Assembly: GCF_013184525.1 (NCBI RefSeq)
Contig: NZ_JAAOIZ010000004.1
Location: 496,001 to 560,000 of the forward strand
Reading direction: 5' to 3'
DNA length: 64,000 bases
DNA from: Chryseobacterium sp. LAM-KRS1
GTDB taxonomy: Bacteria > Bacteroidota > Bacteroidia > Flavobacteriales > Weeksellaceae
Translations under genes and position numbers: made by a program
Shown here: in pieces, positions 26,802 through 36,553 of the stretch
Position numbering within the stretch: position 1 is the first letter of the stretch
Layout: the number at the start of each line of letters is the position of its first letter
The notes under the pieces: model-generated
What the model saw: only the letters and a program-made list of their open reading frames with translations
What the model was told of the DNA's origin: nothing
Database searches by the model: none

Positions 26802-27824
26802 CTATGGGTTGTATTTGTTAGGCTGTTCTTTGAGATCTCCTTTAAAGAATGAGCTGAAAATGCTTTGCATATTTGGAAATGAGGCGTCCTGCCAAAAAGA
26901 TATTTTGTAATTGCTGTTATCTTTATCAAATCTTACCTTATTGGTATCGTTATCATTTTCGAAGCTGAATTCGGTTGGATAGAAATTAGAATACACTATG
27001 ATTTGATTGTAGTCCGGCTCACTTTTATGTTTTAATTTAACAAAGGTGCGCTCATTGTATTCTAGAAAATCTCTTAAACCTTTTGATGATCCCTTTTCAA
27101 ATGTAAGATTAAGGATTGTCCTGATGTCATAAAACCGGAATCCAAGAAATGCGAATTCTTTTTCCTGTAAAACAGCGCCGGAAATTTCGATCTGGTCTTT
27201 CCTGTCTCCTTTTAATTCTTTTATTTCAGTAATTTTTGTTTTATAATCTTCTGGATTTCCCAAGTGCTTAAGCTTAGGAAGATTCAGCGAATTCCCATAA
27301 TCCCATGATGAAGTTTGTTTTTTTTCATTTTTAGGATCTTCCAGACGATAGATTCTGTACTGCTGAACATTTGTACTTTTCAGCTTTTTACTTTTATTGT
27401 CAAAAATATAGGTAATTATTCCATCCGCATATGCATTAAGCTTATTATTAACCGTAACATAAGAGTTGAAATTTCCTTTGATGAAAATGTATTTAGCCGG
27501 TTTATTATTTTTGATCACGACTGTCTCAATTTCCTTTATCCGATCATTGAGTTTTATAATGTCGTGGTCAATTTCTGTGTAGGATAGTGTTGCTACGGAA
27601 AAATTGTCGTAAACCAATTGAAATTTTTCCTGAGAGGGATCCAATGCCTTTTTGTCTATTTTACCATCAATATCTGAATAGGCTAGGATGCTTCCATCTT
27701 TTCCAAAGACAGATACTTTTGGCAAGGGTCTATTATCCCTTTCAGAAACAAAAGTTATCGTCTGTGAATGCATGAAACTAAAGATGAGCAGGAATATGAT
27801 CTGTAGTACATAATTTCTCTTCAT
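26802..27824 (-). CDS. Secreted protein with carboxypeptidase-regulatory-like N terminus
   Basis: The 340-residue protein has a signal peptide (about 1-20, ending MHSQ) and then TITFVSERDNRPLPKVSVFGKDG, an Ig-like beta-sandwich as in CarboxypepD_reg-like domains of Bacteroidota. The remaining 250 residues are beta-rich without a motif I can name. It is isolated: terminators or gaps lie on both sides, and I see no perfect promoter box. Confidence 0.72.
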   Translation of the reverse strand: MKRNYVLQIIFLLIFSFMHSQTITFVSERDNRPLPKVSVFGKDGSILAYSDIDGKIDKKALDPSQEKFQLVYDNFSVATLSYTEIDHDIIKLNDRIKEIETVVIKNNKPAKYIFIKGNFNSYVTVNNKLNAYADGIITYIFDNKSKKLKSTNVQQYRIYRLEDPKNEKKQTSSWDYGNSLNLPKLKHLGNPEDYKTKITEIKELKGDRKDQIEISGAVLQEKEFAFLGFRFYDIRTILNLTFEKGSSKGLRDFLEYNERTFVKLKHKSEPDYNQIIVYSNFYPTEFSFENDNDTNKVRFDKDNSNYKISFWQDASFPNMQSIFSSFFKGDLKEQPNKYNP

Positions 27825-27911
27825 AATAAAAGCTGTTTAATGGTTTGTATTCATATATAAAGACACCGGATTTTGAAAATAGTTGCCTGATACTTCAATT
27901 ATAATCATAAA

Positions 27912-27943
27912 AAAAAGACTGATTATTTAATAATCAGTCTTTT
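27912..27943 (-). terminator. Terminator of the alternative complex III operon
   Basis: AAAGACTGATTATT pairs perfectly with AATAATCAGTCTTT; the minus strand continues in TTTTTTTTAT. It lies 26 bases past the actF stop. Confidence 0.8.
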
Positions 27944-27968
27944 ATAGTTTTTATTTTGTTACAAGTCC

Positions 27969-29300
27969 TTAGAAAGGATACTCATAAATTTCAGATTCAT
28001 GTAAGAATGGGTTTCCTGTAGGAATCAATTTAAGTTTAGATAATGCAGTCATTACAGTAAACATAAATAACCCAACAATGAATAGGATAGATCCTAAGAT
28101 CAGGATGAATACTTCAGGAGTATTCCAGTATGGTCCTACTGTTCCCGGCATTACCATATTGAAGTAATCTAGAATGTGCCCAAGGATTACAACTACTGCC
28201 ATTGTAGTAACTACTTTATAGTTTCTTTTGATGCTGCTGCTTACTAATACCAATAAAGGTAATAAGAAGTTAATGATCAACATTGGCAGGAAAGTAGGTG
28301 AGTAGTGTTGGAATCTTCCAAAGAAGTAATTAACCTCTTCCGGTACGTTGGCATACCAGTAAAGCATGAACTGTGCAAACCATGTATATGTCCAAAGCAT
28401 ACTTGTCGCGAAAAGGAATACTCCAAGATCGTGTAAGTGGTTATCATTGAACTGTGGTAAGAAACCGTTCTTCTTAAGGTATACACTGATTAAGATGATT
28501 ACTGCAATACCACTAGACAGGCAGCTAACCATAGAATACCAGATATACATTGTAGAATACCAGTGCGGGTCAATAGACATCAACCAATCCCAAGCCCATG
28601 CAGCTGAACAGAATCCAAAGAATACAATATATCCTACTGCCCATCTGTAAAGCATTTGGTAGTCGATTCTTGATTTAGTTTCATCTACTTTCTTTGAAAC
28701 AGCTTTTAATTTCCATGCGAAGAATGATGCTCCGATTACATACAAGAACGTTCTGAATGCATAGAAAGGGATATTTAAGAATCTTTTTTTCTCGAATAAG
28801 ATCACATCAAAGTGCGGAGAATCAGGGTTTGTTAACTCCGGATCCATCCAATGGAAAAGGTGACCATTGTGAGAAATATTTAATAGCATAAGGATGATCA
28901 AAATAGCTCCCCCGTATGGAATATAAGAAGCAATAGCTTCCATTACTCTTGTAATGATAATTGGCCAACCTGCATGAGCTGCATGCTGAATACAGTAGAA
29001 AAATAATACTGCACAACTTACTCCGAAGAAAAATACAGCTACAAAGTGTAGTGATGCCAACGGCTGGTTGTGAACCTGCAATTCTGCGTGTTCCAAATGG
29101 GCAGCGTGGTCCTGAGGTCCTACCATTTCACTTGAATGTGTAGGAGCATTGTGACCTGAAGCATGAACAGCTTCCATCATCTGTTCAATTTTCTCTGTGC
29201 TGATTCCTTTATTCAAGAAAAAACCAATACCAAATAGAACTAAACCTACAACAAGCAGTATTATAGAAATTGATTTTAATTTTGGTGAAAAAGTATACAT
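27969..29300 (-). CDS. actF: Alternative complex III subunit ActF (quinol:cytochrome c oxidoreductase)
   Basis: The 443-residue membrane protein has about ten helices and resembles ActC/ActF membrane subunits of the alternative complex III. Its segments include WAVGYIVFFGFCSAAWAWDW and MLWTYTWFAQFMLYWYANVP with the conserved aromatic-rich helices. After the first helix it carries a His-rich extracytoplasmic loop (SGHNAPTHSSEMVGPQDHAAHLEH, given here as a region at about 47-75). ActF is part of the complex that oxidises menaquinol and reduces cytochrome c. It begins eight bases after actE and is the last operon gene. Confidence 0.92.
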   Translation of the reverse strand: MYTFSPKLKSISIILLVVGLVLFGIGFFLNKGISTEKIEQMMEAVHASGHNAPTHSSEMVGPQDHAAHLEHAELQVHNQPLASLHFVAVFFFGVSCAVLFFYCIQHAAHAGWPIIITRVMEAIASYIPYGGAILIILMLLNISHNGHLFHWMDPELTNPDSPHFDVILFEKKRFLNIPFYAFRTFLYVIGASFFAWKLKAVSKKVDETKSRIDYQMLYRWAVGYIVFFGFCSAAWAWDWLMSIDPHWYSTMYIWYSMVSCLSSGIAVIILISVYLKKNGFLPQFNDNHLHDLGVFLFATSMLWTYTWFAQFMLYWYANVPEEVNYFFGRFQHYSPTFLPMLIINFLLPLLVLVSSSIKRNYKVVTTMAVVVILGHILDYFNMVMPGTVGPYWNTPEVFILILGSILFIVGLFMFTVMTALSKLKLIPTGNPFLHESEIYEYPF

Positions 29301-29308
29301 TTCTTTTC

Positions 29309-30001
29309 TTATTTTTTAGTTTCGGTAGTCGTTTCAGTTGCTGGTGCCGCTGCTGTAGCTGTAGCTGCTGCAGGTGCTGCTGCTCCTTTTTTGAAAGCAC
29401 TCATCACATACATTGCTACTCTCCATCTGTCTCCTGCATTCAATTGTCCTGCATAAGACCCCATCGCATTTCTACCGTTTGTTAATACATAATGAACAGA
29501 TCCCACAGTAATTTCTCTATCAGCATAGTTAGGTACACCTGAGAAAGCACCGCTTTGTACGATTGGTCCTTGTCCATCACCTCCTGTTCCATGACATGCC
29601 GCACAAGTATGGTCGAATAACATTTTTCCTCTTTCTATATCTTTAGCTGCATTAGCTGGATTTAGAGGAGAAGTCGTCAACTTTTTTGATGCATCATATC
29701 CTGCATTATATTCGTCTGCATTTTTTGGAAGTAATCCTTCTTCAAAAATTCCGTCTTTATTTTGAGCAACACTTCCTTCTACTGGAGCAAGTCCTGTTGC
29801 ATAGCTATTTTTAACAAACGCTGGAATTTCATTGTCATGATCTGAATAAGCATCTTTAGCCTTCATCAATGGATCATATGCTACCGGGAAATACATATCC
29901 GGGAAATATACCAGAGGTGCATTTTCTTTCGGTCCGCAAGAATTAAGTAAAACTGTTGTTAAACCTAAGATTGCAGTAATTCTTAATACATTCTTTTTCA
30001 T
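29309..30001 (-). CDS. actE: Alternative complex III monohaem cytochrome c subunit ActE
   Basis: The 230-residue protein has a lipoprotein signal (LLNSCGPK, Cys22) and a single haem-binding CAACHG motif (about residues 134-138) in a class I cytochrome c domain, ending in GDRWRVAMYVMSAF. The C-terminal tail is a low-complexity Ala/Thr/Lys region. It is the monohaem lipoprotein of the complex, facing the periplasm and passing electrons to a soluble carrier or oxidase. It lies one base after actD. Confidence 0.93.
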   Translation of the reverse strand: MKKNVLRITAILGLTTVLLNSCGPKENAPLVYFPDMYFPVAYDPLMKAKDAYSDHDNEIPAFVKNSYATGLAPVEGSVAQNKDGIFEEGLLPKNADEYNAGYDASKKLTTSPLNPANAAKDIERGKMLFDHTCAACHGTGGDGQGPIVQSGAFSGVPNYADREITVGSVHYVLTNGRNAMGSYAGQLNAGDRWRVAMYVMSAFKKGAAAPAAATATAAAPATETTTETKK

Positions 30002-30002
30002 T

Positions 30003-30524
30003 TTAAGCGTCTTTAACAGTTATTTCTTCAACTCCAGTCTCAATAAGTAGCTGTTTTACAGATTCTACATCTTCAGTTACAAATTCCATCATGAATTTGT
30101 CATCTGTAGTTCTCGGATCCGGATTTTGTGCCGGAGCTCCAGGATACATCTTGTTTCTTACCAAGAAAGTAAGTGACATCATGTGAGCAGCACAGAATAC
30201 CATTAATTCAAACATCGGAACTACGAATGCCGGCATGTTGTGTCCCCAGTCAAAAGCTGGTTTACCACCGATATTCTGAGGCCAATCATGATTCATTACA
30301 TACCAGGTTACAGTTGCACCGATCGTAACACCATAACAAGCATAGATAAAAGCAGCATCAGAAATTCTTGTCTTCTTCAGACCTAAAGCTTTATCTAGTC
30401 CGTGAACCGGAAATGGAGTATAAACCTCGTTGATTTTTATTCCTTTATCGTTGAATGCTTTAACGCCGTTCATTAAATCGTCGTCATCAGCATAAAGTCC
30501 GTATACAATTTTAGTGGTGCTCAT
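30003..30524 (-). CDS. actD: Alternative complex III subunit ActD (DUF3341)
   Basis: About 173 residues with the DUF3341 form: KIVYGLYADDDDLMNGVKA at the N terminus, HGLDKALGLKKTR, then two membrane helices around the middle and the PEXXDP-like PAQNPDPRTTDDKFMMEF. ActD is a small membrane subunit without cofactors. I set the start at the ATG at 30524, where the family N terminus begins; an upstream start at 30551 would add nine residues. The start overlaps the actC stop by 14 bases, indicating coupling. Confidence 0.92.
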   Translation of the reverse strand: MSTTKIVYGLYADDDDLMNGVKAFNDKGIKINEVYTPFPVHGLDKALGLKKTRISDAAFIYACYGVTIGATVTWYVMNHDWPQNIGGKPAFDWGHNMPAFVVPMFELMVFCAAHMMSLTFLVRNKMYPGAPAQNPDPRTTDDKFMMEFVTEDVESVKQLLIETGVEEITVKDA

Positions 30525-31908
30525 CTCCTTCTTTTGCTTTATAAGTTTCACCTGAGATTTTCAAAATCGATTTTAATTCAGCCTGTGCAATTACAGGGAA
30601 TGTTCTTGCGTATAATAAGAATAGTACAGAGAAGAATCCGATTGTTCCTAAATATACACCTACGTCAATAATGGTTGGTTTAAACATCGTCCATGAACCT
30701 GGCAAGTAATCTCTTGAAAGGTTGATTACGATGATATCGAAACGCTCAAACCACATACCGATGTTGATAATTAGTGCTACAATGAAAGTCCAGATAATGT
30801 TCGTTCTTGCTCTTTTGAACCAGAAAGAAGCCGGAATAACAAGGTTACAGATAATTAGTGACCAGAAAGCCCACCAATAAGGACCTGTTGCTGCACCTGG
30901 AGAAAGATACGTAAAATCTTCAAATCTTGATCCTGAGTACCATCCTATGAAATATTCAGTTGCGTAAGCTACAGTTACCATACCACCTGTTACCACAATT
31001 ACGATGTTCATAATTTCAATGTGATACATAGTGATGTAATCTTCAAGGTGACAAACTTTTCTGGCAATTAACAATAGTGTTTGTACCATTGCAAATCCTG
31101 AGAAAATCGCACCGGCAACGAAGTACGGAGGATAGATCGTAGAGTGCCATCCTTTAATAACTGAAGTTGCGAAGTCAAAGGATACGGTAGTGTGTACTGA
31201 GAATACAAGTGGAGTTGCCAAACCTGCTAAAACCAAAGATAATTCTTCAAATCTTTGCCAGTGTTTTGCTTTACCACCCCAACCGAATGCTAGGAATGTA
31301 TAGATTTTTCTAGTCCAAGGAGTTTTAGCTCTATCTCTGATCATTGCAAAGTCAGGGATCAATCCCATGAACCAGAAAACTGTAGATACTGAGAAATATG
31401 TAGAGATCGCAAATACGTCCCAAAGTAGAGGAGAGTTAAAGTTCCCCCAAAGAGAACCGAATTGGTTTGGAAGAGGGAATACCCAATATCCTACCCAAAC
31501 TCTACCCATGTGGATTACAGGGAAGATAGCTGCCTGTACAACAGCGAAGATCGTCATCGCTTCAGCTGAACGGTTTACAGACATTCTCCAACGCTGTCTA
31601 AATAATAATAATACCGCTGAGATTAGGGTTCCGGCGTGACCAATACCTACCCACCATACGAAGTTGGTGATATCCCAACCCCAGTTAATAGTTCTGTTAA
31701 GCCCCCATGCTCCAATACCTGTTCCGATAGTATAAGCGATACACCCGAATCCATAGATGAATAGAACTAGGGCTGCATATAGTGATATCCACCATAATTT
31801 ACCTGCTCTTTCTTCGATAGGTCGTGCAATATCTTCTGTGATATCGTGATAAGTTTTGTGACCAATAATTAGAGGTTCCCTTATCGGAGCTTCGTAATGT
31901 CCTGACAT
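30511..31908 (-). CDS. actC: Alternative complex III quinol-binding subunit ActC (NrfD-like)
   Basis: The 465-residue protein has about ten membrane helices of the NrfD/PsrC type, including LWWISLYAALVLFIYGFGC, FVWWVGIGHAGTLISAVLLL, NFNSPLLWDVFAISTYFSVS and WHSTIYPPYFVAGAIFSGFA. ActC carries the quinol-oxidation site next to the Fe-S subunit ActB. Start and length fit the family. It lies between actB (25-base gap) and actD (14-base overlap). Confidence 0.95.
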   Translation of the reverse strand: MSGHYEAPIREPLIIGHKTYHDITEDIARPIEERAGKLWWISLYAALVLFIYGFGCIAYTIGTGIGAWGLNRTINWGWDITNFVWWVGIGHAGTLISAVLLLFRQRWRMSVNRSAEAMTIFAVVQAAIFPVIHMGRVWVGYWVFPLPNQFGSLWGNFNSPLLWDVFAISTYFSVSTVFWFMGLIPDFAMIRDRAKTPWTRKIYTFLAFGWGGKAKHWQRFEELSLVLAGLATPLVFSVHTTVSFDFATSVIKGWHSTIYPPYFVAGAIFSGFAMVQTLLLIARKVCHLEDYITMYHIEIMNIVIVVTGGMVTVAYATEYFIGWYSGSRFEDFTYLSPGAATGPYWWAFWSLIICNLVIPASFWFKRARTNIIWTFIVALIINIGMWFERFDIIVINLSRDYLPGSWTMFKPTIIDVGVYLGTIGFFSVLFLLYARTFPVIAQAELKSILKISGETYKAKEGDEHH

Positions 31909-31933
31909 TTTTTACCTATTTATTATTTAAACT

Positions 31934-34900
31934 TTATTTTTCTACTCTGTTTCTTACTTTAGTGTGATAGAACACATTTGGCTTTGTTCCGATCTCTTCC
32001 AGTAAATAATATCTTCTGTTGCTTGAGTATAATTCTCTTACTTCAGATTCTTTATCGTTCATGTCTCCAAACGTCATTGCTCCGGTAGAACAAGCAGCAG
32101 CACAAGCAGCAGAGTTTTTGAACTCGTTGTCTGTTACTTTTCTGTTCTCTCTTTTCGCAGTTAAGATTGTAGCCTGAGTTTGCTGGATACACATTGAACA
32201 TTTCTCCATAACCCCTCTTGTTCTTACAACAACGTCCGGGTTTAGTACCATTCTTCCAAGATCGTTATTCATATTGAAATCAAAACGATCGTTCAGGTTA
32301 TATGTAAACCAGTTGAAACGTCTTACTTTATATGGACAGTTGTTTGCACAATATCTTGTACCAATACATCTGTTGTAAGCCATATGGTTTTGACCTTGCT
32401 TACCATGAGAAGTAGCCGCTACCGGACATACTGTTTCACATGGAGCGTGGTTACAGTGCTGACACATTACCGGTTGGAAAATCACGTCCGGACTTTCATT
32501 CGGTTCGATTAGGATGTCATATAGATTAGGAACATTTAATCCTCTTTCAATACCTTCTTTAGTTTCGATCTTTTCTTTAGCAGAATAGTAACGATCGATT
32601 CTTAACCAGTACATATCTCTGGACATTCTGATCTCTTCTTTACCTACAACAGGAACGTTGTTTTCTGCCTGGCAAGCAATGATACATGCTCCACAACCAG
32701 TACAAGAGTTTAAGTCAATAGATAAATTGAAGTGAGGTCCATCAGTGTCATCGAAAGCGTCCCAAAGGTCTATTTTTCTTGCTGGAAGAGCTCCACTGAT
32801 CGTGTGGTATTCCAAAGGCTTGTTCCATCCTTTGTGCTCGTCATCAAAAGCGACATTCAGATATTCTGTTAAAGGAACTTCTTTAGCGATTTCATAACGC
32901 CCCATTAGAGTGTTTTGAAGCTGGATGCCAGCAAACTCATGCTCTTCACCTGTTTTTTCTATTTTAGCATTAGAAACAACTAAATTAGAACCGTCAAATA
33001 AAGGATAAGCATTTACTCCTGTATCAGCCGTTGCTCCGGAATTCTTTTTACCATATCCAAGTGCTAAACCTACTGATCCATCTGCCTGACCTGGTTGAAT
33101 GAATACAGGAACATCTTTTATTACAACTCCGTTTACCGTAAGGTTTACAATAGAACCATCCAACTGCATTCTGGCATTCAGATCATTTTTTATACCTAAT
33201 CTGTCTGCATCTTTAGGAGAAATAGTTAAGTAGTTATCCCAAGACATTCTTGTTAACGGATCCGGTAATTCTTGTAGCCAAGGGTTGTTAGCCTGAGTAC
33301 CATCTCCGATAGAAGTCTTAGTATAAAGTACTAATTCAAGATCGGAAGCTTTAAAGTTACCTAATTCAGCAAGTGCCTGAGCAGCATTTCCTCCTGCATA
33401 AGATAATGTCGTTGCATTACTGGAAGGAACGATACCATTATACAAAGCTTTGTTGAAAGAGGTACCTCCTAATATAGAAGAAGCACTGGCTTTTAAGTAA
33501 TCATAGTAGTTATTGGCAGCATTGTTCTTACCATTTTTCCAAACCAATAATGATTCTTCAATCTGTCTTGATTTGTAAATTTTCTGGATAGTAGGCTGCA
33601 TTAATGTATAAACTCCTGTCTGAGGCTCCATATCTCCCCAAGACTCTAACCAGTTGGCTACCGGAATAACAGCTTTCGCTGCTTTATACATTTCATTTTT
33701 CTTATCTGCAACAGCAATTACGTAAGGAACTTTTGTTAAAGATTTTTTGAAATCTTCTCCTTTTGGATGAGAATAGATAGGATCTACATTGTTTGTAATC
33801 AATACTCCAACCTGTCCTGCATTTATCCATCCTAAGAATTCCTGGTATCTTGCTTTATCAAATTCTTTTAAGAAGTTCGCTTTACCGGTGAAGGCAACCG
33901 AACCTAATTTTTGGTTAATTAAGTGTGCTAAAACCTGTGCACCTTTAGATCCGTCTGCAAATACGACAGCTTTGCTTCCTTTTGCCTGAAGTTCTTTTAC
34001 GATCTCAGCAGCAATTTTATCAGAAGCAGCACCTCCACCTACGATTGCATTGTAAACTTCAACTAATGTTTTATTTATCGCACTAGGCTTTAGTCTGTAT
34101 CTTGAGTCAGCATTTGCACCTGTAAGAGACATGTTGGATTCCACCTGAATGTGTCTCAACATGTTTGCTCCCGGTTTTCTTGCTTCTGCATAAGAAGTTT
34201 CTAAACTTGAGGCATTGTAATCTCCTAAGAAATCAGCCTGGAAAGAAACTACTAATTCAGAACCTTTAAGATCGTAAACCGGTAATGCTCTTTGTCCGAA
34301 TACTTCCTGTGCTGCATCTAATGCTGCGGAGTAAGGAAAAGCATCATAAGTTACAAGTTCTGCTGTAGGGTATTTAGCTTTGAATTCAGCGAACAACTTT
34401 TTGAAAGTTGGTGAAGCAAAAGACTGAGATAAAAGAACAATCTTTTTGCCTGCTGACTGTGCTTCCGCCAAACCTTTAAGAACAAAATCATCTACTTTAT
34501 CGAAAGTTTCGTCTTTACCGTCAAGCTTAGGTTGTTTTACTTTATCATTATCATAAAGAGAAAGTACACTTGCCTGAGCTCTTGCATTCGTTTTACCTAA
34601 TTCTCCTGCAGCCGGGTTTGGATCAATTTTAATAGGTCTTCCTTCACGTGTCTTTACTAAAACACTAGCGAAATCGAAACCATCAAAATATGTTGAAGCG
34701 TAGTAGTTAGGAACCCCAGGAATGATATCATGAGGTTTTACCACGTAAGGAATCGTTTTAATTACCGGAGCTTCACAAGCAGCAAGTGTTACTGCTGCAG
34801 TAGAAAATCCTAATAATTTTAAGAAATCTCTTCTTGAAGTACTTGATCCGTTCTGTTCAGCATCTCCAAGGAAATCTTCTACCGGAATTTCTTCCTGAAA

Positions 34901-34981
34901 CTCTTTTTGAGCCAGCTTATTATTTAAAGCCGGGTCTTTAAGTTCATGAATACTTCTAAATTGTATTTTGTTTGAAGCCAT
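31934..34981 (-). CDS. actB: Alternative complex III iron-sulfur subunit ActB
   Basis: The 1015-residue protein has a twin-arginine motif SRRDFLKLLGFS (Arg50-Arg51) after an unusually long N-terminal region, a large molybdopterin-oxidoreductase-like domain (about 80-740) and a C-terminal ferredoxin-like part. The latter has four cysteine groups: CTGCGACIIACQAENNVP, CQHCNHAPCETVCPVAATSHG-type spacing, CIGTRYCANNCPYKVRRFNW and CSMCIQQ with CAAACSTGAM. The molybdopterin domain is not expected to hold molybdenum in this family. It delivers electrons from ActC to ActA haems. Confidence 0.95.
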   Translation of the reverse strand: MASNKIQFRSIHELKDPALNNKLAQKEFQEEIPVEDFLGDAEQNGSSTSRRDFLKLLGFSTAAVTLAACEAPVIKTIPYVVKPHDIIPGVPNYYASTYFDGFDFASVLVKTREGRPIKIDPNPAAGELGKTNARAQASVLSLYDNDKVKQPKLDGKDETFDKVDDFVLKGLAEAQSAGKKIVLLSQSFASPTFKKLFAEFKAKYPTAELVTYDAFPYSAALDAAQEVFGQRALPVYDLKGSELVVSFQADFLGDYNASSLETSYAEARKPGANMLRHIQVESNMSLTGANADSRYRLKPSAINKTLVEVYNAIVGGGAASDKIAAEIVKELQAKGSKAVVFADGSKGAQVLAHLINQKLGSVAFTGKANFLKEFDKARYQEFLGWINAGQVGVLITNNVDPIYSHPKGEDFKKSLTKVPYVIAVADKKNEMYKAAKAVIPVANWLESWGDMEPQTGVYTLMQPTIQKIYKSRQIEESLLVWKNGKNNAANNYYDYLKASASSILGGTSFNKALYNGIVPSSNATTLSYAGGNAAQALAELGNFKASDLELVLYTKTSIGDGTQANNPWLQELPDPLTRMSWDNYLTISPKDADRLGIKNDLNARMQLDGSIVNLTVNGVVIKDVPVFIQPGQADGSVGLALGYGKKNSGATADTGVNAYPLFDGSNLVVSNAKIEKTGEEHEFAGIQLQNTLMGRYEIAKEVPLTEYLNVAFDDEHKGWNKPLEYHTISGALPARKIDLWDAFDDTDGPHFNLSIDLNSCTGCGACIIACQAENNVPVVGKEEIRMSRDMYWLRIDRYYSAKEKIETKEGIERGLNVPNLYDILIEPNESPDVIFQPVMCQHCNHAPCETVCPVAATSHGKQGQNHMAYNRCIGTRYCANNCPYKVRRFNWFTYNLNDRFDFNMNNDLGRMVLNPDVVVRTRGVMEKCSMCIQQTQATILTAKRENRKVTDNEFKNSAACAAACSTGAMTFGDMNDKESEVRELYSSNRRYYLLEEIGTKPNVFYHTKVRNRVEK

Positions 34982-35003
34982 TTATACTTCTAATTTTTAG
35001 TTA

Positions 35004-36368
35004 TTAATAATGACATTTACCACACTCAAGACCTCCAATTGCATCTACAGTAATCTTACCACCATCTTTAGGGTATTGTTTTTTCAACTTGTCATGTAGA
35101 TTCTTGAAGTATTCTTTATTATAACCGTTGTTCATATCAACCTCAGTAGTTCTGTGACACTCGATACACCATCCCATAGTGAAGTCATTAGCCATCTGAA
35201 CAACATTCATTGTGTCTATTTTTCCGTGACAAGCTTTACAAACAACATCGATTTTGTTATTTGGATTCTTTTTGTTGAAAGAATTGATGATTGCCTGCTC
35301 ACCCGCTACAACGTGCTGAGAGTGATTGAAGTACACGAAATCCGGCATGTTGTGGATTCTTGTCCATTCTACTGGTTCAGTTTTTCCTGTATACTGTTGT
35401 TTTGCAGGATCCCAACCTGTATGCTGATAAATCTTTTGGATTTCACCGTCATAGAACGCTTTGTCTTTTCCTGGCTCCATATAGTGATCTGCATTGTATT
35501 CGGAAATTGTTCTGTGACAGTTCATACAAACGTTCATAGAAGGAATTTCAGAAACTTTACCGTATTTAGCACTTGAGTGACATAGCTGACAGTCAATTTT
35601 TTGTTCTCCAGCGTGAATTTTGTGAGAGAAGTAGATAGGTTGTTCAGGCTTGTATCCTTTGTAAACACCGATCCACATTAACCAGTTCCATATTCCATAG
35701 GTTGCAAGGATCGCTAAAATAACCAAAGCTCCTTTACCTATATAATGGTATTTTTTATAGATTTCACTGAATGAACGAACTCTCGTTTCATTAAGCCCTG
35801 CTAAGTCTTCTGACTGTCCTAATTTAACTAATTGTCTTAGTTTAAGTAAGATCCATACCAGTAAGGCTGCAATTGCTAAAAGTGAAATGATAACAACGTT
35901 TGTTGTTGTTTTGTCGGTTGCTGCAGTTGCGGTAGCATCTGTTGCAGTGGCTGCTCCCGCTTCCGGTTTTTTCTCTTCCGGAGCCGGAGGATTAGTTGTA
36001 AAAGCTAAGATGTCATCGATATCCTTCTCTGTAAGATTAGGAAACTGAAGCATCTCAGTTTTATTATATTTTTCAAAAATCTCATTGGCGTATTTGTCTC
36101 CAGAAGCTCTCAGAGCTTTGTTGTCCTTGATCCACTTGTGAAGCCAATCTCTGTCTACACCACCCTCTGTCTTTACTCGTTCTACAACTCCTTTCAAAGG
36201 AGGTCCTATCACTTGTTTATCCAGAGCGTGACATGCAGTACAATTCGCTTTGAAAAGTTTCTCACCGTTTTTAGGATCGCCGTCTTGCCCGTAAAATGAA
36301 GCACTGGTTGATAGCAATAAGCCAATTGCGATCAACGTTTGTTTATAATGCTTTCTCCAACTAATCAT
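35004..36368 (-). CDS. actA: Alternative complex III multihaem cytochrome ActA, six CXXCH
   Basis: The 454-residue protein has six haem c motifs. CTACH (Cys43-His47) lies in an N-terminal class I cytochrome domain (NGEKLFKANCTACHALDKQ...). After an Ala/Thr/Pro-rich linker and two hydrophobic segments (about 160-240) the pentahaem region holds CQLCH, CMNCH, CKACH, CIECH and CGKCH at the extreme C terminus. It starts with a signal peptide. The pentahaem part is the known ActA; the extra N-terminal haem domain is a fusion. It is the first operon gene with a -7 box 47 bases upstream. Confidence 0.93.
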   Translation of the reverse strand: MISWRKHYKQTLIAIGLLLSTSASFYGQDGDPKNGEKLFKANCTACHALDKQVIGPPLKGVVERVKTEGGVDRDWLHKWIKDNKALRASGDKYANEIFEKYNKTEMLQFPNLTEKDIDDILAFTTNPPAPEEKKPEAGAATATDATATAATDKTTTNVVIISLLAIAALLVWILLKLRQLVKLGQSEDLAGLNETRVRSFSEIYKKYHYIGKGALVILAILATYGIWNWLMWIGVYKGYKPEQPIYFSHKIHAGEQKIDCQLCHSSAKYGKVSEIPSMNVCMNCHRTISEYNADHYMEPGKDKAFYDGEIQKIYQHTGWDPAKQQYTGKTEPVEWTRIHNMPDFVYFNHSQHVVAGEQAIINSFNKKNPNNKIDVVCKACHGKIDTMNVVQMANDFTMGWCIECHRTTEVDMNNGYNKEYFKNLHDKLKKQYPKDGGKITVDAIGGLECGKCHY

Positions 36369-36415
36369 TTAAATTATCTTATGTTAGTAAAATATTGAAC
36401 ATTCAATCAATCCCG

Positions 36416-36423
36416 CAAAAATA
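36416..36423 (-). promoter_or_regulatory. -7 box of the actABCDEF operon
   Basis: TATTTTTG on the minus strand, identical to the suf operon box, 47 bases before the actA ATG. No TTG or TTTG stands at the usual upstream distance. Confidence 0.55.
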
Positions 36424-36506
36424 ATATTTTTAACAGGAATTTAACGGCATATAGAAAGGGGAAAATATCATTTACGTTTAATTTGTATTGATTCTAAATA
36501 ACTCAG

Positions 36507-36538
36507 TTTGGTATAATTTTTTAATTTGTATAAATTTG
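36507..36538 (+). promoter_or_regulatory. Promoter of the SPOR protein gene
   Basis: TTTG (36507-36510), 20-base spacer, TAAATTTG (36531-36538): a complete consensus promoter, 15 bases before the ATG. Confidence 0.8.
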
Positions 36539-36553
36539 CGCAAACAAGTTTAA

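Noticed and set aside
29201..29400. Low-complexity Ala/Thr-coding sequence at the end of actE as a possible repeat element.
   Set aside because: It is in frame as the C-terminal tail of ActE, and such tails are common in exported lipoproteins of this group.
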